Source: Plasmodium coatneyi
Lineage: Eukaryota > Apicomplexa > Aconoidasida > Haemosporida > Plasmodiidae
Reading direction: 5' to 3'
Length of the DNA stretch: 64,000 nucleotides
NCBI RefSeq assembly: GCF_001680005.1
Contig: NC_033560.1
Span: forward strand, 58,501-122,500
Part shown: one piece after another, positions 20,786-33,663 of the stretch
How positions within the stretch are numbered: position 1 is the first letter of the stretch
How the letters are laid out: each line of letters starts with the position of its first letter
Notes under the pieces: model-generated
What the model saw: only the letters and a program-made list of their open reading frames with translations
The model's database searches: none
Told to the model about the DNA's origin: nothing
Position numbers and translations under genes: made by a program

Positions 20786-21678
20786 ATGAATCATGGGATG
20801 AGAGAATATATGAGATTGATTACTGCTCTTAAAGTTGCAGTATCTACATTTTTCATATGGATACACAATCGTCCTAATGCTCCGGTATAATAATAATACA
20901 TTATATTACTTTTTTGTCTTTTTCCTTTTTTTTTTACGTTTATTTGATATATTATGCTTTTGTTAATATTATTTATTTATATATAGCTAATTCTGTAAAA
21001 TCATATTTATATTATATTTCTGAGTATACTTTGGGTAATAACATAGGAGGCCCGTACAATATTGAAGTAAGGTCTGGAATAATATTCCAAAGATTTCTTA
21101 CAGAACAAGAATTTCAGAAAGGACTGGATGAATCAAAAATATGGAACGCAGTATCAGGAAATAATTCGTATAAGAATGTAAAATACACTTCAGATGATTT
21201 AGCAGTGTGTGCGCGATTACAGGAAAGTGATTATTCCAATTATTTGGAAATTTATAAAGAGAAGTTTAAGCGTAAATATGCTAAATGGAAAGGTTTAAAA
21301 AGACTAGATGGTTATTTTGAAAAAAATATATTTGATAAGATTGATAGTTTACGTAAACAGGAAGGGGAGACTGGTGTCTACAATAGAACAGTAATAAATA
21401 GTATAATTAAAAAGAGGGACATACTTATTATTGTTATGTCCCCTTTTTTATTGATTGTATTATTACCAACTATAATTATAGCCGTGCTCAGTTTAGGATT
21501 ATATACACACATTTTTACCATATATGGTATTCTTCTCTTAATATTAGCATGCATAATTTCATTCTCGATCATTTATACCATGGTAAAGGTGTTAAAATAT
21601 TACAGATTAGAAGTTGGAGGGGGTAAACTGAAATTTAAGGAATATTGTGTGCTTTGTAAAGATATATTTTTTCCTTAA
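20786..21678 (+). CDS. Plasmodium exported protein, two TM segments, fam-l/fam-m-like
   Basis: Exons 20786-20884 (33 codons, with hydrophobic stretch LITALKVAVSTFFIWI) and 21025-21678 (217 codons plus stop), about 250 aa, phase 0. The acceptor is TTTCTGAG at 21024; an alternative at 20986 is out of phase with the exon-1 donor. RFLTE at residues 56-60 is a PEXEL export motif. The middle has KRKYAKWKGLKRLDGYFEKN followed by IFDKI, a signature shared by small two-TM exported families such as fam-l/fam-m of P. malariae and P. ovale and relatives in the vivax group. Two TM segments follow (around ILIIVMSPFLLIVLLPTIII and IYGILLLILACIISFSIIYT). The product probably goes to the host-cell membrane system. 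Exact subfamily is uncertain. Confidence 0.82.
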
Positions 21679-22945
21679 ACGGAATCCGTAATATTTTGCA
21701 ACAATGCATAAATACGGAATGAAAGCAATAATCATTGTAGAACACATGAATCCATTTACCTTTTAGATATGAAGCAGCAATTTTTTATATGCATTCAATG
21801 GATTCAGCTACTTCATTTTATGGTTCTTCCCCCCTTTGTAATGCACAATAAATTTCCATGTGCGAATTCATGTCTTCTCTCATTATATATAGTATTTTTA
21901 AATTCATATGGATAATTTACTCATGATCTGTTCGTAAGATGAAAATACATTCTTCGTCATTAGTATAAAATAAATAATTAGATGGAATTTGTAATAAAAG
22001 TACATCTTTCATGAAGCATATTTATATATGTATAATTCACATATTTGAATTCAATCTGAAAATATATAAGGAATTTTTCTGTGTTTGCAAGACATATGTC
22101 CCTCGCCCTTAATCATATTGTCTTTATAAATGATTATTATTTTTACTGTGTCAAAAGAACCTTTTCATTGTATGGTAGGTTCAATAATATATGTGAACCA
22201 TTTCGTAGGTAATAAATATTCTTATGCTTTTTTTTTTTTTTTGTTCTGTTTTTGTTTTTTTCTTTTGTTCTTTTTTTCGTTTTTTATTTGTTTATTATTT
22301 TATCATAACGTTTTTAACGTAAGAACACTGTTTTTTAATGTACTTACTATTTAATTCGTGCAGTGTGCTCTTAATCAAAAGGGATTACACACCCTTGCGT
22401 TTTACCTATATGCAAGGTTTATACAGCAACACGGAATAGAAAATTGTAACATCTTAAATGGGAAAATGCTTATCAAGCGTTTCACATCAGTTGCAAGGGG
22501 GCACCGCATAACATCCACCAAATTCTAAAAAAGTACCATTACCAATTGAAGTGATACTTTTTTCTTCTTCCACATTTGTTTCTTTTTTTAGAAAAAAGAC
22601 AAAAAAAAAGGTCACATCAATCAAAATCTATGTTATACTTGTCCCTTTCCCACGTAAAAATCAATTTACGCCATTTAAAAATAATCGCATTTAATCAATG
22701 CTTAAAAAAATGGTGTATGTTTTCTAACATATCAGCTAGGACTGAAAATGTAGTTGTTAGACAATAGTGCATAAAAATATACATTATAATAACAAAAAAA
22801 ATATTCATACATTTAATTATAATTAAGTGAAATATTATAAATATGTATGTGCGTACACTAAACAGAAGCGTACTTGAACATCTTCATATCATCAATTTAT
22901 CCAAATGTAATGCTGAAATTTTCCTTCATAAGGAAATGAATAAAA
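21679..22945. other. Intergenic spacer
   Basis: AT-rich with T-tracts near 22221-22290. No supported gene; the 63-74-codon frames here have background composition. Confidence 0.6.
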
Positions 22946-24073
22946 TCATTGTTGATCATGGTTCGGCTTGTCTTTTATTAAGCCTTTGGATATGCTAGCA
23001 AGCCAGTCCAAAACACTGTTTAAAACTTTCATATTTCCTGGTTCCCCAGTTAATACATGTTCCATGTTTTCCAGAAGACGCAATTCTTTATAGCGTACTT
23101 TTAGTCTATTATAAAATGATACAACGCCTCTCCAATAACAAAATGGGTCATCTTTTGAATGTATAAACAAAATAGGAATATTCGTAAGAGTATATCCTAT
23201 GTCTTTGTCTAAGTTCGCCATTGCATTTAGGAGTTCGCGACCAAATTGATAGGTTATCCCTCCTTTGAAGCGTATTTTATCAAACATTAAAATGTCATTC
23301 ATATACGGATACCTTTGATAAGGCAACACCGAAATAAGTCTTGAGTTTTTAAAAAAATCAGAAATAATGTTCGACAAGGGTAAAAAAAACAACTGATACG
23401 TATATGATCCTGGGGATGTTAATAATTCAACAGAAATCATACTTGATAATGAGACACACCCTTTTATATTTAACATTTTATTTGCATCGCTCTGGGACTT
23501 TCCCAATAATTGCAATATCCTTAATGCAATATTTCCGCCCATGGATATACCCATAATGTATGTTGGAAGTCTTTTCTTATTAATTCCTTGGTCAACATTT
23601 CCATCAGAAGTTGCATCATCCTTACTATCACCACAAGGCAACGAATCTTGAATTCTAGCAATATACTGCATTACATCATAGGCGAAATCGTCAAACTTAT
23701 TTACATGATAATTGCGCTTCTCATATCCATCTGATAAACCGTGACCTTGTAAATCCAATGCATATACTGAATAGCCCTTTTTATTAAAATATTCTACCCA
23801 GCTATCTTCATAAACGTAAAAATTTTTCCCATCTTTTAATATGGCTTTATTGTTATTTACAATTTCAACGTTATGTCTTAAAAAGGTCAATCTTGCATGT
23901 GAACCTAAACCATGAATTAAAATTATAATGCCTATGGCGTTCTTTACTAACCATCCGTATGATCGTAATAACAACCCATCTTTGTTAAAAAATGAATCAA
24001 GCCTTGGTTTTCCATCAAGTCTAGTACAAGGTTTTATATCTATTTCTGCGTCGTATATGGTACTACCAGTCAT
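22946..24073 (-). CDS. PST-A family / lysophospholipase-like alpha/beta hydrolase
   Basis: Single-exon gene of 375 aa. It has the alpha/beta-hydrolase fold signature: HGLGSH (residues 54-59, oxyanion region), DLQGHGLSDG around residue 107, the nucleophile elbow GISMGG with Ser177, the acid Asp308 or Asp309 in HSKDDP, and His339 in NMEHVL. All three catalytic positions are therefore present. This is the monoacylglycerol lipase/lysophospholipase type that forms the subtelomeric PST-A family in Plasmodium. It probably cleaves fatty acyl chains from lysophospholipids or monoglycerides, though the substrate is not shown by sequence. No signal peptide is evident at the N-terminus (MTGSTIYDAEIDIKP), so its location is open. 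It lies in the exported-protein block, transcribed towards its left neighbour. Confidence 0.9.
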   Translation of the reverse strand: MTGSTIYDAEIDIKPCTRLDGKPRLDSFFNKDGLLLRSYGWLVKNAIGIIILIHGLGSHARLTFLRHNVEIVNNNKAILKDGKNFYVYEDSWVEYFNKKGYSVYALDLQGHGLSDGYEKRNYHVNKFDDFAYDVMQYIARIQDSLPCGDSKDDATSDGNVDQGINKKRLPTYIMGISMGGNIALRILQLLGKSQSDANKMLNIKGCVSLSSMISVELLTSPGSYTYQLFFLPLSNIISDFFKNSRLISVLPYQRYPYMNDILMFDKIRFKGGITYQFGRELLNAMANLDKDIGYTLTNIPILFIHSKDDPFCYWRGVVSFYNRLKVRYKELRLLENMEHVLTGEPGNMKVLNSVLDWLASISKGLIKDKPNHDQQ

Positions 24074-27000
24074 GACGTAAAAAAATTAGAAATAAAATAA
24101 TTCATAGCATATCATATGTGCGCAGTCTTACCTATGAACTGTGCTCTCTTGCATATGGGGTACATAATTAAACAAATGATGAATATATATATATATTTCT
24201 TTTGCAACTTGGTAGATAGGAAAACTGATAAAACTGTAACAAATATAATCTCTAGCTAAAAGGAACTATATTGAAAAATGAGAAAAATTAAAGGCAGAAT
24301 ATCACACATACTACAAACTCTGTATTATACGTACATACATACGAGTTACACACAAAAAATGGCCTAACTGTAGCTGCTTCGTTTTACAGAAAATGAAATT
24401 GTTTTGATGTATACCCTCTAAATGGGGTTATTCCTTACATTATGGAATATATTTTTGTGTACATATTTTTTATGTATTTTTTTACCATTTGTAGCTAAAA
24501 CGAAATGATATATGATATCACTGATGTGAAAAAAAAAAAGGAAGTTTGTATGCATAATAATCTCCCATCAATTTTTGCGTAAAAATGTAAATTTCTTTTT
24601 CTTCCATATGGGAAGAAACATATTTTTTAAAAATTAAATAGTGCCTGCATCGCATGTAAATATAATAGAATTGTGAGCTCTAAAAAAAATTCTATTTACT
24701 TTCTTTTTCCCGTTCTTCTGTGCAAATTTTTCGTTGCATACATTTTTTACATAAAATATAACTATTCCCCCTTTTGGTTAAGACTGAATTATAAATGCTT
24801 TGTGAAGAACTTCAGTATAAGTAAATAATAGAAGCAATATTTTTGCGGAAAAGAAGTCTAAGCATCATTTCGTTTGATACATTTTTTTTCTTCAAATGAA
24901 ATTTATCTATACTTCATCCGAATTTTATAAAATTCAAATGATAAAGGAAACTATTTTTTCCATTTTGAAATTAACCCATTATGTTGTATACTTATTACAC
25001 ATATAGCGCATCGTCTCATAAAAATTGCCAACCAGTCACGAAATGTCATATAGCTGTAATGTAACTGTGCATCCCTAAATATATGTCTTTTCCCTGATCC
25101 GACCTCAGCTTCGGCTTAAGCCTTCAAAACAGCGTAAATATTATTTTGCACAATGGTAGTTAAAATTAACAACGGTGTATTCATGCACCTATGAAACGTG
25201 TGTATTCATATATTTTATATGCTATTATGTATAAATAAAAATATAAAACTTTTCTATTATAAACCTCTTGAACAATGCATTCGATAAAAATTGTTCATTT
25301 TATGTGTGTCATTATTATGCTATTCGTTTTTCCCCCAATAGGGAAAAAGAAATCTTCATATCTTCATATTATGTTTAGAAGTATACTAAAGTCTAAACAT
25401 ATAGCTTTGTAGTTTTGCACATTCCCTATTTGTCCTTGTCAGATTTGAGAAGAGCCCTAATCACCTTTGTCACACGTGTTATAAATGTATAAAAAAACAT
25501 GTTGCCACATTCCCGGTTCAAAGGTCATGCCCTTCTTTCGCAATGTAAATAAGGAAACCTCCCTCCATAATAAATAAAGAAAATATATCAAATTTTTATT
25601 TACGGAAAATGTGAAGAAACTAATTCGTTCCGTTCATTTTTTTCCAAATCGTGAGCATACAAAATTCATTCTGCTATTAATTTTTCATATGCCGCGGTGT
25701 AAAATAAATACGATTTTTCAACAAGGATTAATAAAAATGCAGCTACGCAATGGGATTTTATTTTTCAAAATAACCTTAATATTATAAAAAAACGAACATA
25801 TTCTATTTTATATGATTATAACAAAATATATCAAAATTGGTTAATGCAGCCATTTTGTGTTTCTCTCTCCTTTAATAAGACATAATGCAACAATACACCT
25901 GTGCAGAAAAATTATTTTATATATTGTGAACCTCTGTATCCGTTTGCATATTGGGCGAAGGGGAAAATTCTTTGGGTTCTTTTTCTCCTAAAAAAAAAAT
26001 TCTAATTGTGCAACATTGTCACTTACGCACAATGCGCATATATATATGTGCATACACTTTTTCTTTGCCCCATTTGACGAATGGTACAGAGGCCCCAAAT
26101 GTGTATTTTACTTTTCCTGCAATTCTCTCATCAATTACACACGCATAAGGAGTCCTATAGAACAATCCTTTGTCATTAACAATAAAATTATGTATACACA
26201 TTTCGGTTTGAAAATAGTAAAATTTAACACATTTTTATGTTTACAGTTTCTTTGCGAGGGACCTTAATCATAAAGGAGAATTGTGCAAAAGGGACTAAAA
26301 ATGGGGCTACATTAAAGCATTTTAGAACTAGCGAAAAATAACTACGTTGTTTTTTATCTAGCAGAGAGGCATAAAAAAATTTCCTTTAAAGTGTGTTTAT
26401 TCTTATGATTCGCATTTTACTATGGAAGCATTTAATTGTCGCCAAATTGTTATAAAATATTGCTTTGTTTCAATCTTTTCGTGCAATATTTCTTCCTTTT
26501 TTTTTAACGCATTTATTACATTTTAATCTTCCCCAAATTTTTTCAAAATATTTCCATAACACTATTTCGCATATTATACATTGGGTGCTCATATATTTCA
26601 TATGGTTACTTGCGAACTGTTAGAGAAATGTCAAATTGTAACAGCGGTTATTTTATGTGCTACTACTTTTCATTTAAATAAATTGACATAAATTTTAAGT
26701 AACATGTTTGGTACGTTAATATTTACCTTTTAAAATATATGCACTCTGTTGCAATTATAAACATTTTTTTTGATGAATGCCAATAATAGTGTGAAATATT
26801 TAGAAAAATAAAACACCTGTCTATAAAATTATATGAAGACCCCCTTTATTGTGTTATCCCTTTTTTCAGTATGCCCTTCATTTTTATTTTAAATGTGAAG
26901 AATCATATTTACTGCTTCAAGTTAAGCCAAAATAAATATAAGCACAACAAACTGCAAATTTTAACTTAAAATTGTAATATAGAAATTATTCTATAAAATA

Positions 27001-28170
27001 AATATATCCTCGAACCGCGCTATTACCATATGCCCCATAGACGAGCAAAAAAAAATTTTATTAAAAATGTAGTACAATTTTGGAAAAAAAATAATACAAA
27101 AGAAAGCAATGACTTTTATCAGAACTTACCCAAATAAGTTTGTATTTCTTTTATCACAATTTTTACCGACAGAACGGCAATAGTATATTTTTCGGCATTC
27201 CTTTTTTTTTTTTTTTTTTTTATCCTCTAATTATTAAATATGCATTATTCTATAGCAATTCTAAATTGCATAAAAATAGAAAGAATGGTTGCAAAAGGAG
27301 TACCCCCTCATTATACATTTTTAAGTGCTACACCGCAAGCCTTCAATTTTGCAACCGCTAAAATATTATGGTGTAACCATTTTTTGCAGAAGATATATTT
27401 TTATAGGTTATTCAAATAATAACATTATTATATATGGATACTGCAAACAGAACAAATATTGCGGCCACGTCGAATGGGGAACCGAAGCAAAAATTACGCA
27501 TACAACATAAAAAGTAATTATATCATTTTTTGCTAAAATTAAACGCAGAAGTAGCACTAGTTATACATACTATAAAATACTTGTTTTATATTAAAATAAT
27601 TAAGCTCGAATTAATCTAAGTAAATATAAAATTCATGTCATGTCAAGAAATATAATTTGTTCGAAAAAACGCATGAACCATTGTACACAGTCTGTGGCCG
27701 CGGATTATCGATTTTTCCAAAAATGAACTTAACAACTTCCTTTTCATCTATTACGCGTTTCGATTTATTTATTTTTTTTATTTAATCAGCTCGACTCTAT
27801 TTATGTTCTACGCATAATTTGTATTCACCCATTTGAATAAATGGATGATTGAATTATCCCTTTTTTTCCTTTTTTCCATTTTCTTTTTTTCTTTTTTCCT
27901 TCTTTTTTTTCTTTTCCTAATAATTTTATATTTAGTTTTATCTGTTTTTTCCTGCGATTTCGTTAATTCCCATTTCAAATTATCCTTGTCCGTTCTCTGA
28001 CATAGAAAGCCAGAAACGTTGCAAACAGTGACCAGTAACCAATATTGCAATATACCTATATATATTGTAGATAGTCTGCTTCACAACATACCATCCTGTA
28101 CTTCATATAAGTGGCATAGTTCCTTTTTTTCTTTATAAAATTTTTACCTTGTCAAAAAATTGTATGAAAC
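24074..28170. other. 4.1-kb AT-rich gene-free stretch
   Basis: No frame over 90 codons and no family similarity. Short T-tracts and A-tracts only. It contains the upstream regions of the PST-A gene (minus) and the first Trp-rich gene (plus), which diverge from here. Confidence 0.65.
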
Positions 28171-29275
28171 ATGGAATTGAAGAGGATCAATAACAATAAC
28201 TCATTGACCTCACAAAGGTCATCTTCTGGAACCACACCCACAAGGCTCTGCAAGAAATCCCCAAGAAATGCCACTTCACTCCTTTCGCGTTTATCTATTC
28301 TAATATTTGCCTTATCATGTGCTATTCTTGTAAATACTGCTTCAGGGGTAAGTTAAAAATATAGAACGCGCTTTAAACAAATTGGATGCACCTTCATTCC
28401 CTCTCTATGTATTATGCGCACAAATGAATATATTCCTTTTTTTTCGGAGTACCTATTAATCGTCCGCAATAATTTTCTTCCGTTTTTCTATCTAGGCGGC
28501 AGGTAACAGACGAAAGAAGGATGGCTTCGTGTCACCTACTTTAATAGGATTTGGCGAATTATCCATCGAACAATCAGAAGAATTCAAAAGAATGGCTTGG
28601 AATAACTGGATGAACCGATTAGAATCCGACTGGAAACATTTTCACGAATCTGTTGAAGAAGCTAAAGCAAAATGGCTTCGCGAAATGGACGCATCTTGGG
28701 CTGATTGGCTTCGATCTTTGCACAATAAATGGTCTAGCTATAGTGAAAAAATGCTTAAAGAACACAATTGTAATGTTATGAAAGAATCAGCCAAATGGAA
28801 TGACGCGCAATGGGTAACTTGGATAAAAACTGATGGAAGAAACATTCTAGAAGCTCAATGGGAAAAATGGATTAAAAAAGCTGATGATAGTTTACAAAAA
28901 TTAATCTTAGATAAATGGATTCAATGGAAAAATGATAAGATCCGATCCTGGTTATCCAGTGAATGGAAAACCGAAGAAGATTACTACTGGGCACATATAG
29001 AGCGCTCCTCAACAGAAAAATGGTTACGAGAAGCAGAGAGAGTCCATTGGATTAGATGGAAAGAAAGAATTAACAGAGAGTCTGAACAATGGTTGAACTG
29101 GGTCCAAATGAAAGAAAGCGCTTACATCAATCAAGAATGGACAAAATGGCCCAAATGGAAAAATGATAGAAAAATTCTATTTAATAAATGGTCAACTAAC
29201 CTTGTCTACAAATGGACACTCAAAAGGCAGTGGACCGTTTGGATTAAGGAAGCTAATAATACAAACCACGTTTAG
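28171..29275 (+). CDS. Tryptophan-rich antigen (Pv-fam-a / TRAg type)
   Basis: Exons 28171-28347 (59 codons) and 28496-29275 (259 codons plus stop), 318 aa. The 148-nt intron runs from GTAAGT to TATCTAG in phase 0. Exon 1 carries a hydrophobic segment (LLSRLSILIFALSCAILVNT) that acts as signal or anchor. Exon 2 is the Trp-rich helical domain, with Trp recurring every few residues in patterns such as WNNWMNRLESDW, KWIQWKND and WLSSEW to the end. TRAg proteins of P. vivax and relatives are reported to bind red-cell surface partners. The start ATG is preceded by a short out-of-frame upstream ORF at 28164. No PEXEL motif is seen. Confidence 0.93.
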
Positions 29276-32163
29276 AAGGTAAAACTTCTCAACCCTAAGC
29301 AAGACATCATAACAGGAAGTGGAAGTTCATTCCCTCTTCCTGTCCTTTAATTTACCAGTAGTTCAATAATTCTTAACAGGGGTGAGCGGGGGCAAGGAAC
29401 AAGGTAAAATGAGGACATAACAATAAGATCAAACAAGGTGTGCTTAAGACTGTAACTTTTCTTGTAACCTCCGTTAGTAAATCTATTTCATTTGGCACAC
29501 AGGAAGGGCCAGTTCTATGTATATGCGCAAAAGACGAATCATTCGAATTAAACAACTCCCTCAGTAATGAACAAATGGCACAAATAAATTGAGAAAAAAT
29601 AATCTATATAGAGGAAACACAAAACGAAAACCTCCATCTTTTATTAAAGAATTTTCTCGGAAATTTTGCACATTGTGCACGTCATACATTTATTTTTGTT
29701 CCTCTGTAGTTTTTCGAACTTACAAGTTATACCGCATTTGTGAATTTTGAAAAATTTCCAATATTGTTCAGTGTAGTGTTCTCCTTAAATAACCCCCATA
29801 TGCCCATTTGAAATGTTATTATGTACAATAAATATATGGTGGAGTTGAATTTTTTTTAGTATTCCTTCCTTAGAAGTCTAAACATATCACTGCTATTTTA
29901 ATATGTACATGCATTTGCGTATGTCGTTTATAGTTCCTTACTATTTTAGAAGACGCCTTAAATTTCTTTTTTTTTTTTTTTTTTTCTTTTCATACCCTTT
30001 TGCCCTACATTTATATGCATACTGTGGATCCATGTCGCAGTAGCTCCTTTATTAAATAAAGACAAGAAAACACACCTCTTCCAGTTTTGTTATAATATAT
30101 AAACCCATAAATAAGAATATAAAAATACGCACATACTGATGTACGGGCCAGTGTATACCCTTTTTACTTTTTTTTAATGTCAGGTTATTTTGGACTCACA
30201 TTTTACTTGCGCTTCTGCTATTTCTCACTCGTAGCGCACATCCTATATTGAAAAATTAACCCCCTTTTTTGCAATGATTAAATTTTTAGCATCATTATTT
30301 ATATTACCCCTCTTTTTGCATCTACATTTGTAAAATTACAAAGGTTCCTATATCCCTGAATTGATGGTGTAATATTTAACAACACAATCGTAAACCAGTG
30401 CTTTTACAAAAACGTACTATAAATTGCAAATGACACAATTAGTGTGCGATTTAATTTTTTCATTTTGACAGCTTAATAGAGAATAGTTCTGTTCGATGTG
30501 GTTAAAATAGTGAAGCTTATAATCGCAGAACAAGTTAATTATATACATATTAAAATAGTAATTTTTTCTTTTTTTTGTGAGGTTACTTGTTCCATTTATT
30601 CCGCTCATATATTGCTTCTTAACGTCCTAATTAAAAGCTAGCAAAACGTTTGTAAAATATACACACATAGTTATTTACACATTTTACACACGATTATACC
30701 CATAAAAATTCGAATGGAGGTGTAACAAATTAAGTACTTATCATTTTTCAAAAATAAGCAGTGCGAACATTTCTTCAGATAAAGCTATAAAAATGGTACA
30801 ATAAATGTTATCTTCATTTTTACAAGGCGCAAAATTTAATACACATAAATCGTGTCAAATAGGCAGTATAATGACAAAAAGGAAGGAATAACACAGAAAG
30901 TATAAACAAAAAATATGTATAACAAAACAAAACCATTTAACTGTTTTGCGAAAATACTCCGACGCAGCCAAAACAAAAGCACCTTACTACGCTACATTTT
31001 TCTTATTTATTTGTTCTACCAACAAAAAATTCGTTCTATGGACAGAACGAAAAGAAAATTATTGGGTTGTTAAAAAATAAGTAAAAATATTCGTCTTCAC
31101 AAAAAAAAAAAAAAAAACTTTAATCACGCAGTTTTATAAAAGAAAACAATATGAAAGTACATAATTCTCTACAAATATCACCATAAAATTACTTGCGACA
31201 ATCATGACGCAAAACGGTATATAACAAAATAGTGTAGAACGAAAATAAAATATTTTCTACCTTTTTAATCATTCTAGTGTGCCTTTAGGGAAATCGTTTT
31301 TTATTCTTTTTAATAGTTATCATTTTTTCTTCTACATCGTTTTCCCTTATTCCTTATTAATCTAATTAGCACCTTTACTTTTTTTAGGATAAATTTAACA
31401 GTGCGCATGAAGTTGCAGCCAAAAATAAATATAAAATTATTCATAAATAGAGTTCGCTTTCTTCGTAACTATATTAATTTGCTTTGCTATTATTAATTAT
31501 CTTTAAATCAATTAGGTAGAATTATAAAAGTATAAAAAAAAGAGAAATAAAATAAAATACTAATATGGCAAAGCCTTCTTAACAAAATGCACATATTTAT
31601 AAATGTGAAGGGTTACAGTTGCAATATTTGTTTTTTTTCATGTTAGAACAAGAACTCCCAAGAACAAAACGAGCACTACCTAATCTTTTCATACCAACTG
31701 TACCTATCCGCAAAAGTAATTGTTAAGTATAAATAACTAACGAAATTTATGGAACTATTTTATTCCTGTGCTTCTACAGTTCCAACTGCCGAAATAGAAT
31801 TGCTCTGTTGTAAAGATTGAAATTGCTTTTTCTTTCTGCTCTTAATTTTATAGATTTAAAATTTGTACACTATTTCTTTGGATAGTATATAACAAGTAAA
31901 AAATATATATTTTTTTATGTTCTTTTTCTAGTTCTTGTAATTTGACTAATCTTTTCTCATTTCATACATCCCCTTATTTGCCCCTACCATTATGCACCCT
32001 TTGTTGCTCTAACTACTGTTACACTATGTTGCATTAAATTGGAAGTATCGAATATTCACTTCATCACATAATGGGCAATTCATTATGTAACAATTATTAA
32101 AAAATCAACGGGACATTTTCTTCTCTTGTATGGACTTTGTGATTTACTTCAAAATAAGAAACT
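29276..32163. other. 2.9-kb AT-rich spacer
   Basis: No supported gene between two Trp-rich genes. T-tract at about 29968-29985, otherwise featureless AT-rich sequence. Confidence 0.6.
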
Positions 32164-33663
32164 ATGGAAACAGTTAGCAATTACCAAGAACTCGAGCCAG
32201 AAACCTTGTCACTCCCTGAGCTACAGGAAAAAAGTACGTACTCCTCACTGAGTAGTTATGAATATCCTAGCACGACAAGTATAATAATCGGAGTTCTTCT
32301 TTTTGCATTTTTACTTTTCATCAGTCATTTTTTTCAGGTAAGAAAAAAATAGCCAGCAATGTGTACATAGATGTAGGCACAACCATTTCATTAATTTGTT
32401 AAGTAAATTTCCATTCGAACAATGTCCGTATGGAAAAGGAAAAAATATATATGTCCCATTATTGTATTCCACACGTCTTAACCCGCTTTAACCGTTCATA
32501 AATTTTACACGCAGTTCCACCCTACAATAAGAAATAAAATCAGAAGGTTCACCAGAAACGCAATATTGTTTAACACTGTACAAAAGGAAAATGTGAAGAA
32601 AGACGGAAAGGAATTACCCGGCAAAAGTTCGACCAATACAGAGAGCAAGGAAAAGGACGCGAAAAATAACAACCAGATAAATAAGGCCAGGCAAAATAAT
32701 GAACCAAAGCAAGCAGACGATAACAATATTAAAAGGATAAACAAAAGTGCCGAAAAAAGGGAACACAGATATAACACTGCTTTAAAAGGAGATGAAGCAA
32801 AAGTGCGAACAACCAAATCAACTGATGATAGACAGAAAAGTCAAACGAGTTTACTGGATAAAATAATAAAGACAAAACAAATGAGAAAAGGAGGAATGAA
32901 AAAACTTATCAAGAAACCAACTATGCTCCATACCAAAGATTACAATGATAAAGATTCAACGGAAGATTTACAAGAGGAAAAATCAACGGAATGGAAAAAT
33001 AACCAATGGAATATCTGGAAGAAAAAAAATGAAGACGAATGGAAAATTTTTAATACATCCATTGAAAATGAAAAAGGCAATTGGCTTCAAGGAATTGAAA
33101 AGGAATGGCAGGAATTTCTAGATGCTATGCAAAATAAATGGATTTACTATAACAGAAAAATGGACGCAGAATACCAAATCAACGTTCTGGAAAAATCTCC
33201 ACAATGGGATGACACGCAATGGATAGAATGGATTAAAACAGAAGGAAAACAATTTATAGAACAGGAATGGAAAACATGGCTTGCTCAGAAGGAAGCACAT
33301 CTGAACGACTGGGTGGTAAATAAATGGATACAGTGGAAAAACTCGCAGATTATCCAATGGTTAATGACTGACTGGAGGCTCCAAGAAGAGGCTTCATGGT
33401 CAAATTATGAAAATTATAAAATTACATACATGCTACAAAGAAAAAAGAGAAAAGAATGGAACAAATGGAAAGAGCGCATCAACAGGGAAAGGGAAGAGTG
33501 GGACGCTTGGGTCCGCTCCAAAGAAAAAATATATATAAATACTAAATGGAATAAATGGTCTAAATGGAAAAAAGACAAACGATTTATATTTAGTAAATGG
33601 GTGGAAATGTTTACTAACACGCTGATAAATGAGCGGCAATGGGAAAAATGGATTAAATCATAA
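32164..33663 (+). CDS. Tryptophan-rich antigen with long Lys/Asn-rich N-terminal arm
   Basis: Exons 32164-32337 (58 codons) and 32515-33663 (382 codons plus stop), 440 aa, phase 0 (CAG, GTAAGA; acceptor ACACGCAG). Exon 1 ends in a TM/signal-anchor stretch (SIIIGVLLFAFLLFISHFFQ). Exon 2 begins with about 150 residues of very polar Lys/Asn/Glu sequence. The conserved Trp-rich domain follows, starting near WKNNQWNIWKKKNEDEW and ending QWEKWIKS. The domain aligns block by block with the 28-kb gene (for example KWIQWKN and RIN-RE-E-W), so the two are paralogues. Expected to be exported or surface-associated; no PEXEL is seen. Confidence 0.93.

Noticed and set aside
20914..21024. Upstream extension of the 20.8-kb gene as an unspliced reading (MSFSFFFYVYLIYY)
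   Set aside because: It is AT-rich intron sequence. The spliced model joins a hydrophobic exon at 20786-20884 in phase and gives a normal signal-to-PEXEL distance.
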